NCBI GenBank assembly: GCA_005223375.1
Contig: RXOD01004734.1
Location: 1 to 18,755, forward strand
Length of the DNA stretch: 18,755 nucleotides
Direction: 5' to 3'
Source: Amoebophrya sp. AT5.2
Lineage: Eukaryota; Sar; Dinophyceae; Syndiniales; Amoebophryaceae
In this document: in pieces, positions 1-10,200 of the stretch
Layout of the letters: every line of letters begins with the position of its first letter
How positions within the stretch are numbered: the stretch's first letter is position 1
The notes under the pieces: generated by a model
The model's database searches: none
What the model saw: the letters and a program-made list of their open reading frames with translations, nothing else
What the model was told of the DNA's origin: nothing
Made by a program: the position numbers and the translations under genes

Positions 1-339
1 GACCTGGTCGTCCGGGGCAGCGCGAACGTCACGACCGTGCTGCTGTACCAGAAGACGAAGGCTCCGCCCGGCGTGTTTGAAGGCCTGGAGGAGTGGCTGA
101 GTGCAGTGTTTGAAGGCCCTGGACAAGAAGTCAGACTGGAGAAATACCTGACTGCGGCCAACACTTGGTTGCACGAGAGGGGTGCTGACGATTACACCGC
201 GATTTTCGAGCACGTTTTCGACTTTTGCGTTGCTTTGAAAATGAAGCTGTGTGAGCGGAACCGAATAAACAAATACATGGTGGCGGCCGGCAGGCCTGAG
301 CGCTGCTCTGAGCAGCTGCCGCACGAGCGGCTGCGCTGA
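1..339 (+). CDS. 3' end of an unrecognised protein-coding gene
   Basis: The frame is open from the first base of the window and ends with TGA at 337-339, giving 112 residues of a C-terminus whose start lies upstream. The GTG at 37 need not be the start, because codons 1-12 are also open. The segment looks helical and mixed-charge, with a short repeated VFEG element around residues 24-40 (the DNA string tgtttgaaggcc occurs twice, near 71 and 107). Two cysteines lie in the C-terminal part (DFCVALKMKLCERN). The frame is GC-rich like the other coding regions here, and the sequence turns AT-rich right after the stop, which supports it being real. I see no membrane segment and recognise no domain. 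An intron upstream is possible but cannot be judged. Confidence 0.6.
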   Translation, partial: DLVVRGSANVTTVLLYQKTKAPPGVFEGLEEWLSAVFEGPGQEVRLEKYLTAANTWLHERGADDYTAIFEHVFDFCVALKMKLCERNRINKYMVAAGRPERCSEQLPHERLR

Positions 340-1679
340 ATCCTATTCCTATTCTACTGCAAGAAAACAGATTCGCATAGGTGCTCCCGAACGAGTGAGC
401 TGCTTTTTCACCTATGATCCCAATGTGTTGCCAAACTTACTCGGGAGGGTTCGCCTACCGGGCACGGGAAGCACTCTGACACTGAGTTGTCATACATCGA
501 GGGAGCAATTTCTGCTATGTATTGCCATAAAATCGAAGCTATTGACGTGCCAGTGCCATCTCTCGAATATAATTATTAAAATATTGGACAAAACAAGCAC
601 TTGAATTTGAGCAACGAAAATGAATGATGCTCGTGCGCGCTTGTATGCGCACGAAGACAGGAAACAGTAGAAATCTAATACCCTAGTGACTTCTACTTCA
701 TTGCGAAGTGTTTTGACTGAGAAATCACGAGGACACAGCTACGAACTTGCAGGTGCCTAGCGGCCCGATGTAGTTTTACTCTCGCAACGTGTAAAACTAG
801 GGGGATAGAGTGGGGAACAATCACTATTCGTATTCGCACTACTATGTATATTATAACTCGGCGCGATTCGCGAAGAGCAAAGACGGACCTGAAGAGTGCC
901 CTGGTGAGGCCTGAAATGGCCAGAAGTGGCTGAGGACCATGAAAACAGGCCAATTTGAATGAGGAGCGCCCCCGCGGGAGCTTGGATTTGTTTCTTTCCG
1001 GCTTGTCAGGGAGACTTATTCTATATTCATCCACGCACTTCCACTTCTAACCAAGGTCGGAGGAGGTGAGTGATTCATTATTATTTGAAAAGACCCTGTG
1101 TTATTTGTGTTCTTGCCGCACCCGCAAGAAAGCGATCTTGCATATCCGCTGGTGGATCACTTGTTCCCAAAATATAAATATGAAGAACATCAAGCGCGGC
1201 AAGGTCCAGATCAAAAAAAATTTACGTATAGGGTTCTCGTTGGTCGTATAATTCATTGATGCCGTTGCCGGTCGTATTGTTGCTGGGCAATCTTCAATTC
1301 GCGGTGCCTTGATGAAGATTGAAGAGTTCATTTTAGGTTTATTCATCTCGATGAAACTTGATCATGACGTAGCGTATCTTAGATGGAATGCGACCTGCTC
1401 CGAACAATATCAAATGGAGGGGAGGCTAATTTCCACCAGCTGCCTCCATTTCCATTTCGAAGCATTCCCGCCAGGCTTGGAGGTTTTTGTTTATTGCGTT
1501 TCGATCACTCTCTTGCCGATAAATATTATCCGTGCCCATTCGTTCATTGAGGTCAGTGCTAGAAAAGGTGCTGGCGCCCGCTTGAAAATTAGTTTGTTCT
1601 TGTTGCCGTCATACTAACTCGACACTCAAGGGCGCAAAAGCATAGTACGGCTTCCGCTATTGTTGTAATACCGCAGAAA
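340..1679. other. AT-rich spacer without a convincing gene
   Basis: About 1.3 kb of lower-GC sequence between the first gene and the secreted protein at 1680. Short open frames on both strands (for example 395-604 on + and 693-1034 on -) have no coding-like composition and match nothing else in the window. The only structured element I can support is the repeat block at 1305-1490, which recurs upstream of two other genes. The spacer should contain the 3' untranslated end of the first gene and the promoter of the second. Confidence 0.6.
1305..1490 (+). repeat. Upstream repeat block, copy A
   Basis: This block aligns by eye with 6536-6780 and 16510-16712. Shared landmarks in order are: a GATTGAAGA element, a CTCGAT/AGATCAAAC element, GATCATGACGTAG, a CGAACAAYATCRAAT element, TTTCCATTTC, and CATTCYCGCCAGGCTTGG followed by a T run. 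It ends about 190 bp before the ATG at 1680, almost the same spacing as copy C before the ATG at 16905. Because it precedes genes that share a leader peptide, it is probably promoter or 5' leader sequence that was duplicated with them. A dispersed mobile repeat is the alternative. Confidence 0.6.
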
Positions 1680-3335
1680 ATGGTTGAAATGGCCGGTCTT
1701 CGCCTTGCCACAGTGGAGCCGCGACCAGCTTCAGTGGGGGTTGCCGCGGCTTCACCAACTCGGAATCGCTTCCTCCTCCTGCTTCTCGCCGCATTTTATC
1801 CTGGGTCTTCCGGCTCCATCGGCGCTGACGCCGTCCAGCTAGGAGCGACTGGAACGTCCTTCGGGAGCGGAGCAACACCAGTCCGGCTAGACGAGCTTCT
1901 CTTCCCGGATGCGAGCCGCGACCCGATGGAGGCGGAACAAGCAGCATTCGTCCGTGAAGAACTTGCCGCGATAACTAAATCGCTACGAGCTGCGCTGGAA
2001 GAGATGCAATCCGACGTGAAAGCGGACGCCGCCAATCTGCGGGGGGTGCGGGAGGAACTGCTGCAGGAGCTAAAGTTCCTGCACCAGTTTCTGCCGGCGC
2101 CGATGGGGGCAGGCGGGACGGTGTCAACTTCGTCTCCGGCGCCGATGGGGGCAGGCGGGAGGGACGAGGACTTGCCGTGGGGAGGCGAAACAGACAGAGA
2201 CGAGTCGGCCCTGAATCTTCAAGGCGACAGCATGGGAGCGGAGGGAGACGAAGAGCAACAAGATGAGGAAAGGAATCGAGGACCGCGAACACGCGCGAGG
2301 AATCGAGTGGTTGTCAACTACGCCCCAGCAGCTGCCCAACGTCAATCTCTTCCCACGCGCGAAGCGTTACTGCAGTTCGCCGTCGCAAGTGCGAAAGCGC
2401 ACATGAGCAACCAGCAGCGAGCTTGGGGGACGAGTTACTACAAGCTGAAGCGATTCACGAGCACGGTCCAGGGGCACGCTCAGCTGTTCGGCGCGGTGAC
2501 CGAAGCGGTGGTAGCGAGGTGGGGAGAGGACTTCGCGAGCCCGCACTCGGCGGCGTTCCGCGTTAGTGTTGGCGTGCGGGATTGGCCGGTCTTCTTCCAG
2601 TCGGAGGTGCTCGTCGCCCTGAGAAAGGAAATCTTTACCGAGGCTGAAGAACAAAAGAGGAACCGCTTGGGCGCGAGCTGCCTCGCGAACCTCGCGGCGG
2701 AACTGGCGGGAGAGCGAGAAGGTTTGCCGGGCGCGCATACAGCTGCGACATGGTCAGGTCGTGGGGCAAGCTCAGGTGAAGCGAGCGGGTCACGGTCTGG
2801 ACTCGCACCTGCCGCTGCATCGCCGTCCTCCGTCTCTTTCGGCCCCTCAGGCGCCGCACGTGTCGACGTCGTCGCAGCGCGGATCTTAGTACCAGGAGAC
2901 CCGGACGCGCAGCAGCAAGTCCAAGTCAGCAGGGCGAAGGGGAGCCGCGGCAGAGGGGGTGACTCGGGACGGCCAGCAGCTGCCTCCCGTGCCTATGTTG
3001 CCTCGCTCCCGGCTTCGACGTCCGGGTGCATGTTCGCAGAAACCGCACCTCCAGTGGCCTCGGCCGCTCCGCCCCGTGTGAACAATAAACTGACACTAAG
3101 AGATCATGTAGATCTGGAGCAAACGCTCGCACTGCCGGGGGCGCCGCAACCTCGTCCCTTTCTTGCTACCTCTCCCGTGGGGCCCTTCCCCTTGCCCTTT
3201 CCTGCTCAATCTCAAGTGCACTTAATGAACCTGCCGGGAGTGCGGGGGGGCGGATTGATGCCGGAACAGCGAACAGGGGAGGGGGGAGACCGGATCATGG
3301 AACTGCTGGGAATCCCTCCCACTGCGTATTCCTAA
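1680..3335 (+). CDS. Secreted coiled-coil protein with VQLG leader, unknown function
   Basis: 551 residues, no intron needed. ATG sits in an A-rich context (gcagaaaaATGg). The N-terminus has a basic, alanine-rich stretch, a hydrophobic core (FLLLLLAAF, residues 31-39) and a GADA|VQLG junction at 48-55, so it is likely exported through the ER. The start is supported because MAGLRLA near the N-terminus matches MIGIRLA in the protein starting at 7228. Residues 84-138 look like a coiled coil rich in E, L and A. Next come two in-frame copies of PAPMGAGG, an acidic and basic linker, a probable folded helical part around residues 210-347 (aromatic-rich WGTSYYKLKRF and RWGEDF) and a long Ala/Ser/Gly/Pro tail. 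I recognise no known domain and see no membrane anchor. Outside the leader I see no convincing similarity to the proteins at 7228 or 16905, so the leader appears to have been joined to a different body. Confidence 0.75.
   Translation: MVEMAGLRLATVEPRPASVGVAAASPTRNRFLLLLLAAFYPGSSGSIGADAVQLGATGTSFGSGATPVRLDELLFPDASRDPMEAEQAAFVREELAAITKSLRAALEEMQSDVKADAANLRGVREELLQELKFLHQFLPAPMGAGGTVSTSSPAPMGAGGRDEDLPWGGETDRDESALNLQGDSMGAEGDEEQQDEERNRGPRTRARNRVVVNYAPAAAQRQSLPTREALLQFAVASAKAHMSNQQRAWGTSYYKLKRFTSTVQGHAQLFGAVTEAVVARWGEDFASPHSAAFRVSVGVRDWPVFFQSEVLVALRKEIFTEAEEQKRNRLGASCLANLAAELAGEREGLPGAHTAATWSGRGASSGEASGSRSGLAPAAASPSSVSFGPSGAARVDVVAARILVPGDPDAQQQVQVSRAKGSRGRGGDSGRPAAASRAYVASLPASTSGCMFAETAPPVASAAPPRVNNKLTLRDHVDLEQTLALPGAPQPRPFLATSPVGPFPLPFPAQSQVHLMNLPGVRGGGLMPEQRTGEGGDRIMELLGIPPTAYS
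1821..1855 (+). other. Leader junction motif (GADA|VQLG), copy 1
   Basis: The DNA around the predicted signal-peptide cleavage site reads ggcgctgacgccgtccagct and is nearly identical to 7291-7325 and 17019-17053. The first mature residues would be VQLGATGT. Conservation at nucleotide level, including third positions, points to recent common origin or gene conversion rather than convergence. Confidence 0.7.
2094..2160 (+). repeat. In-frame 25-bp direct repeat inside the coding region
   Basis: The 25 bases at 2094-2118 recur exactly at 2136-2160. The 42-bp offset is a multiple of three, so each copy encodes PAPMGAGG. It separates the coiled coil from the rest of the protein and probably acts as a flexible Gly/Pro linker that grew by slippage. 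Confidence 0.85.
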
Positions 3336-4572
3336 GGCCTGCGCGCCCGTCTCACTTGATGCAGCCTCGAAGCCTCGTACGTCGGATTTACCATCGGGAT
3401 ATTATAAGGTTTGAACGCGATTTTGGAAAAGGGGGCGATCGAGTACTCAGTCAGAAAATGAAGAAGAAGATATTACTCGAGCAGCGTTCACTTTTTTCAG
3501 CAGCTGCGCCCTTGCTTATCGACGTGGACGTAGTTGCATCTCGTATAGTACTTTCATTCTACTATAGTATTTTTCTGTGCCAGCACGAGCACAAGACTGA
3601 TGGGCCGAGGCAGCCACAGAGCCGCAACACCATGGCGCTCGCATTATCCAGCGGGTAGGGTGGCGAGCCACCTTACTTTGTCCCATGTTGGACCTGGCGC
3701 TGTTCCCCGTGTATGTCTGTGCTATGAACAATCGGATTCAAGATTGCCAAACTGAGCTTCCCGCGAAGATCAAGATTTTTTTTCGTGTGATGAGTCATCA
3801 GATCGACCGAGCCTCGTCTCTGCTCTTGTGCATCTCCGTGCGTGCTGCAGCGTGCTGAAGGTGGCCGTGGTTCTTCAAGATCCATCTTTCGACCCACCTT
3901 TCTTGTGATCTTACGGCGGGAGGACGTCGCCAATTCCTTGAAGCTGGTGTTTGATCTTATTTCAGGACAGGTCGGCAGCTCGCCAGGGGAGCTAAATAAG
4001 CCGGATGCTGATGCGATCACAGATCAGAACATGCAATTGCCAGGTCAGCTGAAATTACTGCTGGGATCTATATTTCAGGACAGCCACAGGTGTTCGCTAG
4101 GTGATGTTCCTCGCCGGGATTGGGTTCTCCGGATCCCGATTGAGATGAATGCCTTCGTCGAAATATTACAGATCATCCAACAACAACGCGCACGCAATGG
4201 AGGAAGGAAGAGAAACGTGGGACAATCATAGGCGTTTACCGCCGCAGGATTAAAATCATCATTACAAATCATCCAAACTCCAGAATCAGACTCCTCATCA
4301 TCCTTACTTCTTTCTTCACGTTCCCGATTGGCGACGACGAAAAAGCAGAAGGACCCACAGACAGGGTGGCTCACTTTTAATCTACTCACCTGATTTCGTT
4401 ACACTTCAACCCGCACCAGCACCACACGCAACTAGTGCCTGGTACTACCACAAGACCATCATCGATCAGTAGTTCTTTTCGCTGCTAGTGCAACACGTAC
4501 TCACAAACAACACATCACTCACTTCTCCACCAGAACCTCTTCCAGCACCAGCGAACGATCACCCCTCAAAAA
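3336..4572. other. Spacer with one repeat fragment, no convincing gene
   Basis: About 1.2 kb between two + strand genes. Open frames at 3842-4231 (+) and 3673-4020 (-) overlap each other and have no recognisable domains, signal peptides or coding-like composition. A repeat fragment lies at 3687-3790. The stretch just before 4573 is CA-rich (many cac, aac and caa triplets), which may be the transcript leader of the next gene. Confidence 0.5.
3687..3790 (+). repeat. Truncated copy of the upstream repeat
   Basis: The segment from about 3687 to 3775 matches 6474-6554 with few differences: TTGGACCTGGCGCTGTTCCC, then CGGATTCAAGAT, CGCCAAACTGAGCTT and CCGCGAAGATCAAGATT are shared in order. At 6474 this segment runs on into upstream block B, but here the similarity fades after about 3790. 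This looks like a truncated member of the same dispersed repeat family, and it is not followed closely by a VQLG-type gene. Confidence 0.65.
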
Positions 4573-6087
4573 ATGACTCCACCGAGTGGAAAGGTTCGCC
4601 GCGGGGTCGCGTGCGCCGCAGCGTCCTCCTTCTTCGCGGGGGTCCAGCCGGCCTCCGCTGCGGTCGAGGTCTACCGCAAACTGGACGAAGACACGTTCCG
4701 CCTGCAGTACGTCCCGAAGAAAGACGAAGTTGTGCAGAGGCCGCTCCTTTGCGATCCCGCTTCCTGTCGTGCTGGTGGAGAGCATGAGCTCTCTCTTCAT
4801 CCCGGAGAAGATCACACAACGAGCAGGACGAGCTTCCTCGCGTCTCGCGGAGTCAGTAAGGACTTCTGCTGCGAGGGGGTGCTGCGTGCCCTTCTCGGGC
4901 GTCTCTCTGTGCGTGGCCCGCATATGGAGTTGCAGACGTACAGGAACGTTGTAGGGGCCGCGAATGGATCCCCCATCAAAGAGCCGATCGACGGCGAAAA
5001 CGGCCTGTTCGCCTTCGTGGCGCCCGAGCCGTTCTTAGCTGCTGGAAGAGGCGAAGAAATTGGAACGGAAGCACACTTGAAAACAGCGGCCTCCCTCTAC
5101 TTCCCAGGCGGGGACCGAGAAGCAAAAGCGCTACGGGACGCCTCGATCACTCGGCACACCGTCGATCTGGGGAGCAAGTCGCAGAAAAAAAAGTTTGTGA
5201 TGCACTGGTGGGCGGGCAAAAGCGATCAGAATCTTCGCTCGAACCGAGCGGGCAATAACTATCTGACCCGCTTTGTGTATCGCCCCACGCCGGAGGACGG
5301 CCACGGCGTCATGGGTGGTTTCAGCTGGATCGGTCAGCATCGTTCCGCTGACCGCTTCCGCGTCGTAGCCGCCGAGGGCGACAACGCGGAACGGCCCGTG
5401 ACGGAGAAGGGCGATGAACTTCAGAGCCTCGACCAAATGCGGGCCGACTGCGAAGCCGGGACGGGGTTGCACCGCCTGGATGAGACGGCACTGCAGACAC
5501 AGACTGCTGTCATGCAGCAGGCGGTCACGCAAAATTTCCAGAAGGCGGACGGGACGGCGTTGAAGCCGGAAGACGTGGAGCTCACGCTGTGGTGGAGCGA
5601 GCGGCGGGATGTCGACGGCTTGTGGATCGTGGGCACGCTGAAAGAGCTCAAGGAAGCGGTGGAGGATTCTTTTCGTGAAGAGCAAGAGTACGTGAGTGCG
5701 CTTCAGATGGACCCAGACCCAGACGCGACCCCGGTGACAGTGCAGCACACAAGTGGCGTCCCAGCGACGACCACGATCTCCTTCCATCAGGCGAAGAGGG
5801 ACGAAAAGTTTCATGTAAGCCGTCCCTACGCCCCCGAAACCGACTCGACAAAGCACGTACTGTATTTGGCGGGAACTGGCGAGCACAAAACGCTCACGAT
5901 GATGCCGCACGAGGAGTTTGCTGCGGAGAGGACGCTGCTGAACAAAGATGAGCCTGCTTTGACACCCGAGGAACGTTTCAGCAAAATGTCATCGAAGGCG
6001 AAGGCGTTGAAGGCGTTTCATGAGGCCCAAATGTGGGCGTTTAAGGAAGCCTGCTCAGCAGCCGGCCCATGTAAGAACCGGCACTAG
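4573..6087 (+). CDS. Secreted protein of unknown function
   Basis: 504 residues in one exon, with ATG in a strong A-rich context (caaaaaATGact). A signal peptide is visible: basic K7-R10, an alanine-rich hydrophobic stretch (residues 11-24) and an A-S-A site at 27-29. The mature protein is soluble-looking, with no further membrane segment. Cysteines include C60, C65, the pair C99-C100, one near the middle (RADCEAG) and two close to the C-terminus, which suggests disulphides. A WW-containing stretch at 207-216 (KFVMHWWAGK) and an earlier SLYFPGG faintly recall KWWGED and NLYFPGF, in the same order, in the 7228 protein. This may be distant kinship, but it is too weak to claim. It lacks the VQLG leader. 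The C-terminal half is rich in D, E and K. The open frame on the opposite strand (5131-5910) is a shadow of this gene. Confidence 0.75.
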   Translation: MTPPSGKVRRGVACAAASSFFAGVQPASAAVEVYRKLDEDTFRLQYVPKKDEVVQRPLLCDPASCRAGGEHELSLHPGEDHTTSRTSFLASRGVSKDFCCEGVLRALLGRLSVRGPHMELQTYRNVVGAANGSPIKEPIDGENGLFAFVAPEPFLAAGRGEEIGTEAHLKTAASLYFPGGDREAKALRDASITRHTVDLGSKSQKKKFVMHWWAGKSDQNLRSNRAGNNYLTRFVYRPTPEDGHGVMGGFSWIGQHRSADRFRVVAAEGDNAERPVTEKGDELQSLDQMRADCEAGTGLHRLDETALQTQTAVMQQAVTQNFQKADGTALKPEDVELTLWWSERRDVDGLWIVGTLKELKEAVEDSFREEQEYVSALQMDPDPDATPVTVQHTSGVPATTTISFHQAKRDEKFHVSRPYAPETDSTKHVLYLAGTGEHKTLTMMPHEEFAAERTLLNKDEPALTPEERFSKMSSKAKALKAFHEAQMWAFKEACSAAGPCKNRH

Positions 6088-7227
6088 ATCGCCATCAGGT
6101 TAGGGACACGGAGTTGGGCCACAAGCTGCTGGGTCGTGAACGAGATGTATGAAGGGCATCTTGATATTTGATAGATACTGATACAGTACACATATGTGAC
6201 GCCTACGCTCATCCGAGCCCGAACCTTCTTCAACTGCTGAGCCGCTGTCTTGTACTACCTGCTCGTCTTTGGATTTGGCGGAAGACTTCCTTCTGTTCCC
6301 CTTCCCTACGCCCGTCTTAGTTTTGTTCTGCTTCTTTTCGACCTGCTGATCAAGGAGCACCTCCTTCTCTACAAGACGACGATGATAATGATTTAGCTCC
6401 ACTAGCGCTCTATGTATTGTCTGCCTAGCAGTCACCCCGTTCTTCATTTCATACAGTAAACATACAAACCCCGTGCTGGACCTGGCGCTGTTCCCAGTGT
6501 ATGAATTATCGGATTCAAGATCGCCAAACTGAGCTTGCCGCGAAGATCAAGATTGAAGATCACGATTCATTGCAGAGTTACTAGAGTGACTTCGTATTCT
6601 AGATCAAACTTGGTCTGCACAAGATCCCGATCATGACGTAGGACCTTAGAAGACCTGCTACGAACAACATCAAATTCAAATTAAGTAATAGGTGGGAGTC
6701 TAATAGCCTCCAGCTGTTCAGTAGTTGCAGGCTCCTTTATTTCCATTTCCAACCATTCTCGCCAGGCTTGGTAGTTTTTCTTGAGTTTCGAACTGAAGAT
6801 CTTTGTGTCGTCTTTAGGTGTAGACGTAGAGGATTAAGCTATATTTGTCCTAGTTCATGATCGTGCCGGAGCTCCTGGTGACTACCTCTCTGATATTTGA
6901 TTATAGTTTCGAGCATCTTGTTGGTGATATTGTCCATATCTTTTTCTTTATTGTAGTAGCTTTAAAGCTGTCTGCGCCGAAAACGGACATCAACGTACTG
7001 CGTTCTGCTGGTCCATTATCCAGCAGTTTCTGAAAAATCATTGTAGTAGTTTCCTTTTCAAGGAAAATTGGTTCGGCACCTCTCACTCAGATTGTGACGC
7101 CCGCTTTATGTTTTCATCTTTCACGCTCACCGTCACCATTCAACTTACCTGCCTCGCTCTTCCTATTCATACATTGCTTTGGCGGAGACAGAATCGGTTT
7201 CCCTTTCCATCGCGTCGGAAAATCAAA
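6088..7227. other. Spacer carrying upstream repeat block B
   Basis: About 1.1 kb of AT-richer sequence. A minus-strand frame of 115 codons (6100-6447) has a Lys/Ser/Glu-rich middle but no other support. The repeat at 6474-6780 is the clearest element. The distance from the end of this block to the ATG at 7228 is about 448 bp, versus about 190-195 bp for the other two copies, so some 250 bp seem to have been inserted here or lost there. An in-frame ATG at 7108 would extend the next gene upstream, but I prefer 7228. Confidence 0.5.
6474..6780 (+). repeat. Upstream repeat block, copy B (longest)
   Basis: Two parts are fused here. Positions 6474-6560 match 3687-3775. Positions 6536-6780 match 1305-1490 and 16510-16712, with GATCATGACGTAG, CGAACAACATCAAAT, TTTCCATTTCCAACCATTC and CGCCAGGCTTGG in the same order. 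This copy links the two repeat segments and suggests that the complete unit is at least 300 bp. Confidence 0.65.
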
Positions 7228-10200
7228 ATGAAAAAGATGATCGGCATTCGGCTTGCCGCAGCATTCGCTTTGCCGCGCCTTACCGCCAGCGGCGTTGGCG
7301 CCGTCCAGCTAGGAACGCCTGGCACCCGTCCAGAAACTGCGGAGCGTCCAAGCACCTTCGCTGGTCAGGCCGATTCAGGAGGCCAGACGACTGCGGAGCG
7401 CAATGCCGAGGAGGCGGACAACGAACGTACTTTCTGTTTCTTTTATTTCATGTTGTACATCACTGTGCCTCGTATCAACGGAAATATCGGTTAGATAGCA
7501 GCAGGAGCTCTAAATTTCTTACAAATCTACTACGATAATTTATGTACATCTACATACTTCATTCTAGTGAGTTCTTCTACGTAGGGATTCCTATTTTTTG
7601 CCAGCTGAAACGCAAACAAGCCGTACTTTCGTAGAAGGAAGCAAAGCTGCAGCACAAGTTTAGAGCTTTCACTGCGTCGACTGAAAAATACCACTGCTGT
7701 CAACTACTCTTTTTCCACTTTTAGGTCAATGCGCACGCGCAGAAACCATCGCTGAGTCCTCTTCCGAGGTGATCAAGAACAAGCTGCCGGCAGTTGAGCT
7801 CGTTGATCGCGAAGAGACTCACAGCGACCGTCTGACGCGACTGCTGCTAAACGCGGAGGCACAGCGCAAGATGAACGCCGAAGTGGAAAGTGTCGACGCC
7901 GCCGTGGAGAGTGCGGGCAAAGCGGTGCGTAAATTTCTGCTGCTGCGGTCGGGGAAAGGCCGAAAGAAGATGAAGAACCTGTCCGGAGATGACGACCTCC
8001 CACCTCCACCTTCTCTTACGGATGATTTGAACAACCGACCCTTGTTCGCTGAAATCGCAAACCGTGCGGAGGAAGACGCGGAGGAGTTCCGGGATTCGGA
8101 TTACCCGGGCCGGTTGCAAGCTTTCGTGTATGGCCCGGAGGAGTTCTTGCAACCCAGGATTCGGGACTTTGTGCGAGAAAAACTCCCGGTCGTGTTCACA
8201 AACATTTTGGCGGAGCCGATGGGGTGGACGGCGACCACGGCAGATGAATTGCCCGGAACGCCCTCTGGAAGACCTCGCGGAGACGACCGCGCAGCAGAAC
8301 AAGCTTTCGAGAACGGAGGACGGGGTCAAGCGGATGCCTCAACATTTGCCCTCCCGGCCGCCACGGCGTATTCCTATTCGAATTCGTATTCACCTCCGTT
8401 TCCCGATCCTCGGCCGATGGCGCCATCCACGCCTCTGCCGCACCCAGAACAAGCGTCGCTCAGCCTCGTGCTCCCGAAAAGAACCACCTGCTTCGGCTTT
8501 CACGCCGCGCAGATGTGCGAAGAACAGCGCCGCGAGCTTCGGTCGCGGTTCTCCATACAAAACAAACGAGCTTCGGTCGCGGTTGTTCGCCATACAAAAC
8601 ATGCTGACGATGTACCCGCTACAGCATTTGCATTAGACGAAAACGCGGCTGCATCCCCGGGGCCGTCGTCGCCATCGTCTCTGCACGGAGATTCTACTTC
8701 CCCGCCGCGTGGCCCGAAAGTCGACTACTTTCGGAGAGTTGTAGAGATCCGGAAAGCAAATCGAGCAGTCTTGGCGCGGGTGGTGGAAAGTGTGGTTCAC
8801 ACCTTGTGGGACGGGTTGACCCAGGGACCCTTCGTGACGATGATAATGTCCGCGGCTGAGCTGGAAACCAGCGCTGGCCAGCCGGATAGTGCCATAGCCA
8901 TGGCCAGCCTGCGCAGGCTCCGCGCGTTTCTAAAAGCCGTGGTGGCGCTGGATTTCGTGGTCTCGGCCCAGAAGTTCCCAGGCGGTGGGTATTGGCAGGG
9001 CCCCGCAATGGCCGCGGGGTCCTCCTCCTCCAGAGGACTGCTGGAAAGGGATGAGCCCGTCTCTGAGAAGGTTCTTACCCGTCGCGTGAAGGCGGAGCTG
9101 ATTGGCGCCTTGGCGCTCGCAGACGTACAGCTAACCCTCAACCCGGATTGTCTCCTGCGGGTCAACGTGGAGCTGCGTAAGTCGTTTTCAAGGTCAACCG
9201 ACATCCATCTGTGGGCGACCAATTTCCGCCACCGGTACTTCGCGGCCGCGCTGTCGTGGTCCAGCAACCTTTATTTCCCAGGGTTTGGTACGAACGACTC
9301 AATGGTTTCGGGCGGGCGCGGGGCTGTACCTGATAAATCGGAGGTGGAGAACTATCTCGATCTGTTCCTGTGCAAGTCGGGCGAGCGGAGTTCGAGAAAA
9401 ACCGACTGGCAAGGATACATCGATGGCGAAGCGGAGCGAAAGCGCGCGGAGTTTCTTTTTATCTCGAAATGGTGGGGCGAAGACCACGGCTTTGATGCAG
9501 AAGTGCCAGTTCCAGGACCTCCGGATAATGGGCGGTGGCAGTATCTGTCTTTCCGCGATAATTACGCCGCCGATCGTGGTGCTGGGAGCGTGGTTTCACG
9601 CGGTCGAGCCGCGAAGTCGGATTTTAGGTCCCGTGCGATGGAGCTAGAGGAAGACGAACAAGACGAAGTAGAGGAGCCTGACGAGGAAAAGGACTTTGAG
9701 GAGCCACGTTGCGCCCACTGCCTGGGGAGAGCGTTGGGAGAGAGGATAAAGCTTATTTCCACCGCCAACCAGGTGGATCATCATGATCAACTTGATGAAG
9801 GCCGAAGGGGACGCTACTCGCCGTGCAGCTGCGGGTTCAAGGGGTTACTTGGTCCCGGCGAGAACTTGGACTCGTTGACCGTGAGGCACGTGGCGCGAAG
9901 AGTGAGACAACACCACGCTGGAGAAGAGGAGGACGAAGAGCTTGTGGCGAAAGCGGTCTTCATTTTCTCGCAGCTGCGGGTGGAGTCTTGGGCGGCCCGT
10001 CTTAAACGGGACGGCAATCTATTTTCGGATTTTTTATTCCCCTCGCCCGGGGAGCGCGCAAGGGCAACGCTGGACGTGCAGAAGGAGCTCGTGACGCTTC
10101 TCAAAGCGTACCCGCCACCAGCCCAAGAACGACCTGGAAGGGCAAGGGACGAAAGGACCCAAATGCAGTTCGTCGTGGTGCGCGGACTGATCTATCTTGA

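Noticed and set aside
3842..4231. 129-codon + strand frame
   Set aside because: It overlaps a minus-strand frame of similar length, has no recognisable features and lies in a spacer with repeat debris.
5131..5910. 259-codon open frame on the minus strand
   Set aside because: It lies fully inside the + strand secreted-protein gene and is a by-product of its GC-rich codon pattern. No signal peptide or domain is seen.
6100..6447. 115-codon minus-strand frame with a Lys/Ser/Glu-rich middle
   Set aside because: It has an ATG and a somewhat protein-like linker, but no domain, no conservation in the window and AT-rich surroundings. It could be a small gene but is unsupported.
7108..7227. Upstream in-frame ATG extending the 7228 gene by 40 residues
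   Set aside because: The extension would bury the signal peptide, and the leader similarity among the three family members begins at the 7228 ATG.
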